Part shown: one piece after another, positions 7,975-15,531 of the stretch
Layout: every line of letters starts with the position of its first letter
Numbering within the stretch: position 1 is the first letter of the stretch
Source of the DNA: Thermoproteaceae archaeon
GTDB taxonomy: Archaea; Thermoproteota; Thermoprotei; Thermoproteales; Thermoproteaceae
DNA length: 53,995 nucleotides
Direction of reading: 5' to 3'
NCBI GenBank assembly: GCA_015521775.1
Contig: WANN01000013.1
Location: 1-53,995 of the forward strand
Program-made: the position numbers and the translations under genes
Notes under the pieces: generated by a model
Databases searched by the model: none
Told to the model about the DNA's origin: nothing
Seen by the model: the letters and a program-made list of their open reading frames with translations, nothing else

Positions 7975-8196
7975 TCACCTGTCCTCCACCTCCGCGCACC
8001 TGCGCAGGGCGAGCCGCTTGCCTAGCAAGTATACCGAGTACCCGTACACGAGGACCAACGGCAGGAACAGCAGGTCGCCCACAGACACGGAATACACCAC
8101 CGGCGTTTTAAGCGGGCCTAACAGCGACAGGGCCAGTAGGAGCAACGCCATCACTGCGGCCAAGGCGTAGCCTACAAGTATAAGTCCGCTACGCAT
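7975..8196 (-). CDS. Small two-helix membrane protein (73 aa)
   Basis: Two hydrophobic helices (about residues 4-26 and 40-60) and a basic C-terminus with one Cys. Its ATG lies inside the last 25 bases of the GT4 glycosyltransferase gene, so it is the last gene of that operon. It may assist the membrane enzyme, but nothing in the sequence proves it. No family is recognised. Confidence 0.7.
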   Translation of the reverse strand: MRSGLILVGYALAAVMALLLLALSLLGPLKTPVVYSVSVGDLLFLPLVLVYGYSVYLLGKRLALRRCAEVEDR

Positions 8197-9116
8197 AGCA
8201 CTACGGCGGCCAGAGAGGATATAAATGTGAGCACGGTCAACGCCCTGAATATGCCATATTCGTCCAGCGGACCGTCGCTTACTATTACCCTGACCAGCGT
8301 CAGGATGCGGGAATCGCAGTTCTGGGTCACGGACCCATCCACTATACGCGTTGGACGTTGGAGGACGTCCCTCTGCTTTATGCCGCGGGCAGAGTACACC
8401 ACCAGTATGCCATTAGCCATATATGGCATTGCAGCCACTATAAGGTAGAACGCGAGGTCGTTCAACGCCGCTATGGCGGCAAGGGAGGCCCCGAGGACGT
8501 GGCTCCCCACGTTGCCGTTGAACATCCTGGCAGGGTACCTGTTAACTGTGAAGAGGGCGAGGGACGCGGCCATGTGCACTGCCAGGGGGGCAAGCGCATC
8601 CCCCTTTCCCTGAAGGGCCGCCACCACGAGGAGCGCCGCGGATATTATAGCGTTGGATAGGGGCAGGAAGCCGTTGACCACGTCGAGCATGTTGAACGCG
8701 TTGATCGTTATTGGTACGGCCAGAAATATGGCCGCCCCCACCACGTCGCTGAATGTGCCTAGCACGGGTATTGTGAGCGTTGGGCCCACGTACGCAGCCA
8801 CCACCAGCATGGGGATGAGCGATGCGGCCACGCGGAGGCCAGCAGAGACGGACCGTATGTCGTCCATTATGGAGACCGCGCCTATGGCGAGCACAGACAT
8901 GAGGAGCGGCAAGGCGCGTTGATCCTCTACCGAAAGGACCGCGTACCCTGCGACCAAAGCGGCCAGGGCGACCGCGCCGCCTATCCTGGGCACGCCCTCG
9001 CGGCCCTTGTACACGTCCCTCGAAACCAGGCCTTTTGCTAGTGCGATCCTATATACGGGACGTATGGAGGCGATGCCCACCGCTATGGCCACTGCAAGCG
9101 CCACTATCAGGTACAT
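8172..9116 (-). CDS. Polyprenyl-phosphate N-acetylhexosamine-1-phosphate transferase (GT4, MraY/Alg7-like)
   Basis: Integral membrane protein of 314 aa with about ten membrane segments. GT4 hallmarks are present: the cytoplasmic loop DVYKGREGVPRIGG (34-47), the Asp pair D86-D87 (MDDIRS), NAFNMLDVVNG (140-150) and NGNVGSHVLGA (about 201-211). The family moves a sugar-1-phosphate from a UDP-sugar to dolichyl phosphate, the first step of N-glycan or envelope lipid-sugar assembly (AglH/Alg7 type). The start overlaps the dys stop by one base (TGATG). It belongs to a four-gene operon with the methyltransferase, dys and the small membrane protein. Confidence 0.9.
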   Translation of the reverse strand: MYLIVALAVAIAVGIASIRPVYRIALAKGLVSRDVYKGREGVPRIGGAVALAALVAGYAVLSVEDQRALPLLMSVLAIGAVSIMDDIRSVSAGLRVAASLIPMLVVAAYVGPTLTIPVLGTFSDVVGAAIFLAVPITINAFNMLDVVNGFLPLSNAIISAALLVVAALQGKGDALAPLAVHMAASLALFTVNRYPARMFNGNVGSHVLGASLAAIAALNDLAFYLIVAAMPYMANGILVVYSARGIKQRDVLQRPTRIVDGSVTQNCDSRILTLVRVIVSDGPLDEYGIFRALTVLTFISSLAAVVLCVADLYL

Positions 9117-9994
9117 CAGATCAGTTCATGGAGAAGTAGCGGCAATGTTATTGTTGCGTCGCAGTACACGTGGACGTGCTTAGCGCTGGGCTTCACCTTG
9201 CCCCATGAGATGGCCTCGTGCGGCCTCGCCCCGCTCAGCGACCCGTCGTACTCCACCGCCGTCGTGAGGTAAATCGCGTAGTCCAGGCCGCCCTTGAACT
9301 GCGCCCACCAGATCACGTGGTGCTTCGATATGCCGCCGCCAACTATAAGCGCGCCGAGCCTTCTAGCACCACCGACCAGCTCCGCCAGGGCCTGCTCGTC
9401 CCTGAAGACGTCCACAGCCACGTTCTTGCCGCCGCTGCGCGTCCTCTGTAGGTCCCTATAGGCAAGCACGGCTGTCCCAACAGCCCCGTCGGTGATCCCC
9501 GGGACGAATATAGGCACATTCCTAAGGTAGGCCTGCCTCAAGATGGACCCCTCATCGTCTATGTGCCTCCCGAATTCCCGTACCAGCTCATATGTCCCGT
9601 ATACGCCCTCGCCCAGCGAGTCCAGGGCCCTGAATACGAACCTCTCTATGAGCGGCCCGTATTCCTCCCTCCTGATGAATACGTTGCCAAGCCTAAAAAT
9701 GGAGTTGCGGGAGAGCTCCACATCGTCCACGTCGAAGTGGCCCTCCATGTATCTGGCCCCCATGGACTTTGCTATGTCGTGGTCGAGCGCGCCCGCCGTC
9801 GTGACCACCGCGTGGAAAAGGCCGCGGGCTATGGAGTGCGCTATTAGCTCGCGCAGGCCGGTGGCGACCAGGTTGCCCGTGAACGATAGGAACCGCGTCG
9901 CCTCCCCGTCGCTCACCATCTCCCTTAGGATGTCGTAGGCCCTGGACAAGTGAAGCGCGTTGAAGCCGCCTACCCTCCTAAAGACATCTATCAT
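9116..9994 (-). CDS. dys: Deoxyhypusine synthase
   Basis: NAD-dependent enzyme that transfers the butylamine group of spermidine to a lysine of aIF5A, the first step of hypusine formation. The 292-aa protein carries the catalytic lysine K224 in GGGISKHH and the following block EYDGSLSGARPHEAISWGK. It is slightly shorter than many homologues because the N-terminus is short. ATG 9994 overlaps the stop of the upstream methyltransferase gene by 4 bases (ATGA), so the long upstream ORF extension is not used. The operon context links two lysine-modifying enzymes. Confidence 0.97.
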   Translation of the reverse strand: MIDVFRRVGGFNALHLSRAYDILREMVSDGEATRFLSFTGNLVATGLRELIAHSIARGLFHAVVTTAGALDHDIAKSMGARYMEGHFDVDDVELSRNSIFRLGNVFIRREEYGPLIERFVFRALDSLGEGVYGTYELVREFGRHIDDEGSILRQAYLRNVPIFVPGITDGAVGTAVLAYRDLQRTRSGGKNVAVDVFRDEQALAELVGGARRLGALIVGGGISKHHVIWWAQFKGGLDYAIYLTTAVEYDGSLSGARPHEAISWGKVKPSAKHVHVYCDATITLPLLLHELI

Positions 9995-10650
9995 TCCACG
10001 ACCAGGTCGCTTACCGCGCCCAACTTCAACAGCCTCTTGACGGCCCTCTTGACCGCGCTGTTGGGAACGCCGAGCTCGTCCGCTATGTCGACCAGGCTCC
10101 TCTTCCCGTCTATGAGTCCAAGCACCTTGGACGTGAAGGGGTCCTCTACGTAGACAGCCTTGCCGGTGGGCACTGGGACCTCCCTCTTCCTTATAACGTA
10201 AAGGTAAATCTTGTGCGACCTCCACTCCTCGTACAGATCCTCGAGTATCACGGGCCTCCACCCGGGCACCTCGAAGTCGTGGCTCACAACCCTAGTACCG
10301 CCGGACAGCTCCTTCTCCAGTTTGGGCTTCAGCCTCTCATTGACCGAGGTCAACAGGTACATGGTGACCACGTCGGCCTCGCTTAGATCAACGTCGAAAA
10401 AGGAGCCGTGTATCACCGTTACCCTGTCCTCGAGCCCGAGGTCCCGCACCTTCTCAACGCACTGCTTGTAGAGGTCCTGCCTGATCTCAACGCCAACCGC
10501 GTATGCCTTGAAGTCGCGGGCGGCGCTTATCAGTATCCTGCCGTCGCCGCAGCCCAGATCATACACGACCTCGCCCGGTTTGACCCCGGCCAACTGCAAC
10601 ATGCGCCTCAACACGACCTCCGGCGTCGGCACGAAGGGCACCTCGTACAT
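9991..10650 (-). CDS. aKMT-like protein lysine methyltransferase fused to a winged-helix domain
   Basis: Residues 1 to about 160 are a class I SAM methyltransferase with motif YDLGCGDGRI (30-39) and the N-terminal VPFVPTPEVVLRRML typical of the crenarchaeal lysine methyltransferase aKMT, which methylates Cren7 and many other proteins. Residues about 165-219 form an added winged helix (SLVDIADELGVPNSAVKRAVKRLL). Sulfolobus aKMT as I remember it ends at about 160 residues, so the C-terminal DNA-binding-like domain is an addition. ATG 10650 has an AT-rich element about 21 bases upstream. It heads the operon with dys. Confidence 0.88.
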   Translation of the reverse strand: MYEVPFVPTPEVVLRRMLQLAGVKPGEVVYDLGCGDGRILISAARDFKAYAVGVEIRQDLYKQCVEKVRDLGLEDRVTVIHGSFFDVDLSEADVVTMYLLTSVNERLKPKLEKELSGGTRVVSHDFEVPGWRPVILEDLYEEWRSHKIYLYVIRKREVPVPTGKAVYVEDPFTSKVLGLIDGKRSLVDIADELGVPNSAVKRAVKRLLKLGAVSDLVVE

Positions 10651-10704
10651 GTCTGGTCAATTTACGGGCATTATTAGGTCTTTCTCAGGGATCCCGCCAG
10701 CGCC

Positions 10705-11115
10705 TCAACCGTTCCCGCCCCTCTTCAGGAAAATCTTCGGCTCGCCCTCCACGTACCTAACCTCGACGTCCATGGCGCCGCGCTCCAACAGCCTTGCCAT
10801 GGCCTTGACCATGGACCTGGCCTCGTCCTCGGGCAGCCCAGCGATCAATTCCTCAATGGGCCTCCCCTCGTCCAGGCCGTCGAGGAGCCTCAGCGCGGCC
10901 GTCTCCTCGTCCATTGCTAGGGAGCGCTTGACTTCTACGAGGATCTCCTCGCTTACCCGCGCCACTTCGAGCATCTTGACTACGATCCTTATACAGTCCC
11001 GATTCACCTTACGGAGCGCAATGGATATGCGTTCCACGTCGTCGGGCGATGCACCCCCGTTGACGAGCTCCGAGACTGCCCTGCTGAGTTCGGCCAGCCC
11101 CTTAAGCACGTGCAT
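10705..11115 (-). CDS. Hypothetical helical protein (136 aa)
   Basis: All-helical acidic protein ending in a short beta-like basic tail (VRYVEGEPKIFLKRGG). I recognise no family. ATG 11115 overlaps the end of the HtpX-like gene by 14 bases, so the two are one operon; the longer upstream extension of the frame merely runs antisense-free through the protease gene. It could be a regulator or adaptor of the protease, but there is no motif to support that. Confidence 0.65.
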   Translation of the reverse strand: MHVLKGLAELSRAVSELVNGGASPDDVERISIALRKVNRDCIRIVVKMLEVARVSEEILVEVKRSLAMDEETAALRLLDGLDEGRPIEELIAGLPEDEARSMVKAMARLLERGAMDVEVRYVEGEPKIFLKRGGNG

Positions 11116-12217
11116 AACCGGCCAGGGCCTTACGCACCCTGTACTCCATGGAGGGATGGTTGTCCTTGATGGAGCGGAGTACATTCCAACGGCCGAACAT
11201 CTTTTCCTCCACTATGCTGTTCCAACCCAACTTTATCAGGGCACGTGCCAGGACAAGGCGGCTGCCCCGCGCCGCGTACCTGTCCGCCTCCAGCTCAAAG
11301 AGCTGGGATACCGCGACGAACGTAAGGAAAACGCCAAGTAGGTACATGCCAACCAGTACCGCGCCTATATAAGACTTGGGCACCCCAAATATCAGTGATA
11401 CGCGGGTAACATATTCCGCGATGGCCAGCGCGAGGAGCTTGTACGTGTGCCTGTGCCTGAGGTGGCCCTCCTCATGGCGCAGCACTGCCCATAGCTCGCT
11501 TCTGTCCAGGTACGCGAATAGGCCGGAGGTTACGACGACCGCGTTCCTCAGCGGGGCCGCCACCGCAACCGCGTTGGGGGTCCTATCAGAGACGACGCAT
11601 ATCCTCGCGGCCCTCGACGACAGCTCCACATCGTCAACCGAGAGGTTGCGTGCGCCGAGACCCCACATGAGGTCAGGATTGGCAAGTATGTCCCTTTTAC
11701 GCCTCCTAATGTAGGATCTCGCCTCCTCAAGCCTTTCCTGAGGTATATACGCCTTCACGACGCGCACGGCGCGCGCGTATGTGCATCTGTGGGAAACGTA
11801 ATACGCCACGGCCAAATAGCCGAGCACTATCAGCGCCGTTCCCGCCAACGTAGCGTAGAGGGGCCCCATGAAAAGGGCCATTAGGAATGGGAGCACCACC
11901 AACGGCACAAGCGCCGCGTTCACGTTTATGGGCAGCGAGGCCGGGGCATCCGCATATTCGCTTCCCGTGGACACGCCCACCACGGCTAGGTTGTACATGG
12001 CCCGATCCCTGGCCAGGTAGTCGTATATTGCCAGTTCGGCTAGGCGGCACATTATGCGCCTTGTACACGTGACGCGTACGCCGTCGGGACTAGCCCTCAC
12101 AGAGGCCTCCCCCCTATCCCCAATAACGATGAGGGAGCCGTCGTCAATATGGATCTCGGCTTCGCCGCCTGCCAGGTCTCTTAGAAACCCAGCGACATGG
12201 GCCAGAAGTTCCCTCAC
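11102..12217 (-). CDS. HtpX-like membrane M48 metalloprotease
   Basis: 371-aa protein with an N-terminal soluble part, two membrane helices near residues 100-140, and the M48 peptidase domain. The zinc site HEEGH is at 248-252, with the third ligand E310 in ELEADRYA; two further helices flank residues 262-300. Homologues are membrane quality-control proteases facing the cytoplasm. The unusual N-terminal 80 residues (a small beta domain) are not part of standard HtpX. GTG 12217 follows a TATATATA element (about 12238-12246) by 25 bases. It forms an operon with the 136-aa gene. Confidence 0.92.
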   Translation of the reverse strand: MRELLAHVAGFLRDLAGGEAEIHIDDGSLIVIGDRGEASVRASPDGVRVTCTRRIMCRLAELAIYDYLARDRAMYNLAVVGVSTGSEYADAPASLPINVNAALVPLVVLPFLMALFMGPLYATLAGTALIVLGYLAVAYYVSHRCTYARAVRVVKAYIPQERLEEARSYIRRRKRDILANPDLMWGLGARNLSVDDVELSSRAARICVVSDRTPNAVAVAAPLRNAVVVTSGLFAYLDRSELWAVLRHEEGHLRHRHTYKLLALAIAEYVTRVSLIFGVPKSYIGAVLVGMYLLGVFLTFVAVSQLFELEADRYAARGSRLVLARALIKLGWNSIVEEKMFGRWNVLRSIKDNHPSMEYRVRKALAGYARA

Positions 12218-12262
12218 GCGGTTTTAAAAGGACGCTCTATATATAACAAACAGTCAGGGTAC

Positions 12263-12628
12263 CTACTTGGACCTCTCCAGTTCAAGTAGCTCCAGCACCT
12301 TAACCGGCTCGTTGTCCTCTAGCAACTGCCACAGCTTCGAATTTCTCTGTATGCCGTACACCTTGCCCCGCGCGCTCCTCTTGACTATCTGTATGAAGCC
12401 CCGTTCCACCAATTCCTCCAGGAAGTTCCGTATGATGACCGTCTCTGCCCTCGGGCTTTTCCTAGAGTACACTGACACGTCCTGCGCCACCTTTGCCGGC
12501 CTAAAGGTGACCAGGTTGCCTCGGGAGCCCCCTATCTGGTCCTTGATGAATTGTAGGATGAGCAGCTTGACCCTGTTGGGGTCTATTGCTTGCTGAAAGT
12601 GGTGAGAGGTTTTAACCTCAATATCCAT
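12263..12628 (-). CDS. Winged-helix-like DNA-binding protein (121 aa)
   Basis: Short basic protein whose middle reads like a winged helix: helices around residues 20-32 and 60-75 (RAETVIIRNFLEELVERGFIQIV), then a beta wing (GKVYGI). This is inferred from pattern only. ATG 12628 lies about 30 bases after a strong AT-rich element (12652-12663). It stands alone after a long AT-rich spacer and so may be a small regulator. Confidence 0.7.
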   Translation of the reverse strand: MDIEVKTSHHFQQAIDPNRVKLLILQFIKDQIGGSRGNLVTFRPAKVAQDVSVYSRKSPRAETVIIRNFLEELVERGFIQIVKRSARGKVYGIQRNSKLWQLLEDNEPVKVLELLELERSK

Positions 12629-12759
12629 AGCCTCTGCCGTAAACGTACCCTAATAAATTTTATTTGTAAATATCACAGTTTAACGTGGACCTTATTTCCA
12701 GGTATGCACATAGTTTTTATATGAGAACATCGTATATATTATACGGTAATTGATATGTT
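12629..12759. promoter_or_regulatory. AT-rich spacer with promoter elements
   Basis: 131 bases far richer in A and T than the rest. TATA-like runs lie at about 12652-12663 (serving the leftward gene ending its upstream region at 12628) and around 12713-12745. No RNA gene or box motif was found on either strand. Confidence 0.45.
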
Positions 12760-13101
12760 TTATAACTTGGAACTTATACGGTATAAAGTCTCCTTTACCA
12801 CGTCGACAAGGCCGTACATCTTGACCTCGTCCAGCTCAAGGCAGTTAGTCAGCACATCGGTAAAGAACTCCCGGGCCACAGCGGGCAACCTCTCCGCAAG
12901 CGTTTCATAGAGCTGTACGAAGGGGCCCCGCAACATGCTCGCGAAGTCGTCGTGGCTGTAGACAGTGTGCTCCAAGTCCTTTAGCTGGGACACCACGGAG
13001 TCTAGGTAGTTCACGTCCTCCGCGGATAGCCCGTCGAAGCTGAGCTTCATGTACGCCCTGTTGATGCAGTACCTGACAAACATGTACCGCAGTCTCTCCA
13101 T
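12760..13101 (-). CDS. Hypothetical protein (113 aa)
   Basis: Acidic, mostly helical protein with two Cys; no motif recognised. The frame can start at GTG 13119, but ATG 13101 lies 25 bases from the TTAATTAAT element (13121-13130), which fits the leaderless pattern of the window. Single gene between the AT-rich spacer and the mechanosensitive channel. Confidence 0.65.
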   Translation of the reverse strand: MERLRYMFVRYCINRAYMKLSFDGLSAEDVNYLDSVVSQLKDLEHTVYSHDDFASMLRGPFVQLYETLAERLPAVAREFFTDVLTNCLELDEVKMYGLVDVVKETLYRISSKL

Positions 13102-13163
13102 GACGTATGGGTCAAGCACAATTAATTAATGTTAGTGTCTGGGCCGTGCCCTTGGGTCCAACC

Positions 13164-14042
13164 TTACCGGGCCAGCTTGAGGAGCCTCTTGAGCGCCTCC
13201 GATTTAACTCTACGCCAGTCCTCGTCGACGGGGACCGCCAGCCTCACAAGCACGATCACGTTTTCCCTTTCCGACTGCTCGTTTACGTATATCCCTAAGA
13301 TCCTAAAGCCGTCCAGCGCCTGCCTGACCCTTTCCTCTATCGTGTCGAGGTCCACCTTAGATAGGGGGTATTCGACCCTCACATTCACCACAAAGTCCTT
13401 GACATATTTAGGCGTATAGTCCACCACGGCGGCGTCCAACAGCACCGAGTTCGGTATGCGCACCTCGTGCCCCGTTTCAGAGATGAGAGTGGTATATAGA
13501 AGTCCCACCTCGGTGACCCTTCCCCTATAGCCAATCATTATGTAGTCAGGGGACATGAACTTGTGGCCGGGCAGGAAGGCGAACTGGTACGGTAGGCGCC
13601 ACGTCACTATCCTCACCTCGTCGCCGACCTCTATGTACTTAGTGGCCAGTATCAGCACGCCAGCAAAGAGGTTGCCCAGTGTGGGCTGTAACGCGAGTCC
13701 TATAATGAGGCCGGCGAAGGCGCCCCCAAAGAGGGCCGCCTCCAACGCGGTCCCGCTTACCAGCCACGCAGCCAACACCACTAGCCCCATGCCGACAAAC
13801 CTGAAGGTGTTGCCGACAGCGAAGGCCCTGGGACCTATGCGAGGCTCAAGCGACTTGACTATCTCCCTGTATATGTACTCCACAAGCCATAGCCCGCCGC
13901 CTATGATCACCGCCGCCTCAACTATGTTCCACCCTATGTACGCCTCGTAGAGGGGGCTCAGCCACCTCAACGCGTACCCAACGGCGAATATCACGGCAAG
14001 CCTCATCACGAGGCCCGCCACGAACAGTGCAGCCCTCTTCAT
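13164..14042 (-). CDS. MscS-family mechanosensitive channel
   Basis: 292 aa. Four hydrophobic segments (about 1-30, 38-60, 80-105 and 105-135) lead into the pore-lining glycine/alanine-rich helix AALFGGAFAGLIIGLALQPT and the MscS beta domain that begins NLFAGVLILATKYIEVGDEV. The C-terminal alpha/beta vestibule follows. It opens on membrane tension to release solutes. ATG 14042 lies about 24 bases after a TATA-like GCTTAAAAAC (about 14061-14070). It is divergent from rpl22. Confidence 0.93.
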   Translation of the reverse strand: MKRAALFVAGLVMRLAVIFAVGYALRWLSPLYEAYIGWNIVEAAVIIGGGLWLVEYIYREIVKSLEPRIGPRAFAVGNTFRFVGMGLVVLAAWLVSGTALEAALFGGAFAGLIIGLALQPTLGNLFAGVLILATKYIEVGDEVRIVTWRLPYQFAFLPGHKFMSPDYIMIGYRGRVTEVGLLYTTLISETGHEVRIPNSVLLDAAVVDYTPKYVKDFVVNVRVEYPLSKVDLDTIEERVRQALDGFRILGIYVNEQSERENVIVLVRLAVPVDEDWRRVKSEALKRLLKLAR

Positions 14043-14107
14043 GGAGGCCCCAGTAGGACCTGTTTTTAAGCTTATGAGAATGTTTTTAAACGGTTCACCA
14101 CACCCCA

Positions 14108-14665
14108 ATGATGGCCCGTATAGGCTATTCGGCCGGCGCTAGGGAAATAATAGACCTGGTGAGGCGCAGGTACGGCATCAATATAGAGGAGGAGCACATA
14201 GCCAGGGCCATAGGCAACGAGTTCAGGGTTAGCTGGAAGAAGTCCGTGGAAATAGCGCGATTCATCAAGGGCATGACAGTACGCCAAGCCATAGGATACC
14301 TCGAGGATGTGGCCAGGTTGAGGAGGCCTGTCCCCATGAGGAGGTTCATCAAGAAGCAGGCGCATCACAGGACCCCATGGGAGGGATGGCCTGTGGCAAA
14401 GTGGCCCGTTAAGGCCGCCAAGGCCTTCCTAGAGGTGCTTGAAAACCTTGAGAACAACGCCAGATATAAGGGCCTCGACGTTGATAGGGTGGTGATAGTG
14501 CATAGCGCGGCCCACAAGGGTATAAAGATAAGGAACTACATGCCGCGTGCTTTTGGCAGGGCCACCCCATGGTTTCAGGACACTGTAAACATAGAGCTAA
14601 TAGGGGTGGAGCTCCCGGCCGCGGTGGTTCCCAAGAGGCTCAGACTCGTCCCCAAGCCATACTAG
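14108..14665 (+). CDS. rpl22: Large ribosomal subunit protein uL22
   Basis: 185 aa, archaeal type. The conserved core is present: KKSVEIARFIKGMTVRQA near residue 39, the beta-hairpin region reaching the exit tunnel, and the basic C-terminal part. The first two codons are both ATG. TATA-like TTTTTAAAC lies at 14083-14091, about 23 bases upstream. It is alone, not next to rps19 or rps3, and ends 4 bases inside the convergent deacetylase-like gene. Confidence 0.97.
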   Translation: MMARIGYSAGAREIIDLVRRRYGINIEEEHIARAIGNEFRVSWKKSVEIARFIKGMTVRQAIGYLEDVARLRRPVPMRRFIKKQAHHRTPWEGWPVAKWPVKAAKAFLEVLENLENNARYKGLDVDRVVIVHSAAHKGIKIRNYMPRAFGRATPWFQDTVNIELIGVELPAAVVPKRLRLVPKPY

Positions 14666-15531
14666 TGGGGACCTTTCCTTTCCCTTACTATCCTCCTAAC
14701 CAGGCGTAGGACCCTCGACGACTCCTCGCGCACCGCGCTGCTTTCCTCGCGGCTCCATGGGGCCTCAGTGCCTGCCCTTCCGCTCAACGCGTCCAGCACC
14801 GACGAGATTATGGACGTGGTGTGGCCCCCAGGCGACGCGCATTCTAAGGTCACCACAAGCCTCCTCATGCGTAGTCTCGACACTAGGTGTGCGTAGCCCC
14901 ATTCACTCACGAAGTGCTCTCCCTGGACGTCCCTGTAATGCACGTCCGTTCCCAGGCCGATTATGGTTATGTCTGGGCCAAGTTCGTCCACGTACTCTAC
15001 CAGCACGTCCACGTATCTTGAGAATGAGGCGTCGGCCATTCCCGGCGGCATGGGCATGAGCAGCACGTTGCTGTTGCGCTCCATTAACCTAATCTTCACG
15101 CCCTCGGACGCCGAATATAGGGCCGCAACGTGCGTCCCCCCACCGGCAAACTCTATAGTGCCCCTTGGGAAATGCTTGTCGAGTACCACTATAAGCGACG
15201 TACTGCTCCCCGACAGCCTGGCCATGTACGCGTGTAGGTTGACCGGGCTTTCCGGCCTAGCGGAGTTGACGCCGGCCCATAGGGAACGCGTCGCCAACAG
15301 CGCCGTGGGCGCCCCCAGGGACAGGGCCTCCCCGGCCGCCCCAATGGAGCAAAGCGCACTATCAACAATACCTAGCCTCTTAAGGTGCCTAACCAGCTGG
15401 GGGCCATGGACAGCCAACAGGTCGCTCACGGTGCCCCGCCGTTCCGAGACGCGTATGGGCATGCCTACGCGCACCAGTCGTTCCAAGAGGAGGCGCCTCT
15501 CCTCGGGCAGCGCGCATGGTGCCACTATCAT
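14662..15531 (-). CDS. Divergent histone-deacetylase-fold protein
   Basis: 289 aa. Recognised from the second half: NVLLMPMPPG, then DELGPDITIIGLGTDVHYRD, matches the HDAC pattern NVPLPPGTGD...RPDLVLVSAGFDAH. Candidate zinc ligands are kept as D118 and H120 (LDKHF) and D196 (GTDVH). The active-site His pair of ordinary HDACs is reduced to a possible single His100, and the catalytic Tyr block GGY is not evident (LECASPGGH instead). It may be a deacylase or amidohydrolase with altered chemistry, or inactive. ATG 15531 overlaps the hel308 stop by 4 bases, so it is translationally coupled to the helicase. Confidence 0.6.
   Translation of the reverse strand: MIVAPCALPEERRLLLERLVRVGMPIRVSERRGTVSDLLAVHGPQLVRHLKRLGIVDSALCSIGAAGEALSLGAPTALLATRSLWAGVNSARPESPVNLHAYMARLSGSSTSLIVVLDKHFPRGTIEFAGGGTHVAALYSASEGVKIRLMERNSNVLLMPMPPGMADASFSRYVDVLVEYVDELGPDITIIGLGTDVHYRDVQGEHFVSEWGYAHLVSRLRMRRLVVTLECASPGGHTTSIISSVLDALSGRAGTEAPWSREESSAVREESSRVLRLVRRIVRERKGPH

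Noticed and set aside
12430-12480. ATGATGA on the plus strand within the small wHTH-like gene, with a CTGA 40 bases later
   Set aside because: No internal D-prime/C-prime pair and no promoter, so the C/D layout is incomplete.
13960-14010. GTGATGA box-C-like string on the minus strand in the MscS gene
   Set aside because: No D, D-prime or C-prime boxes at proper spacing; it lies in coding sequence.
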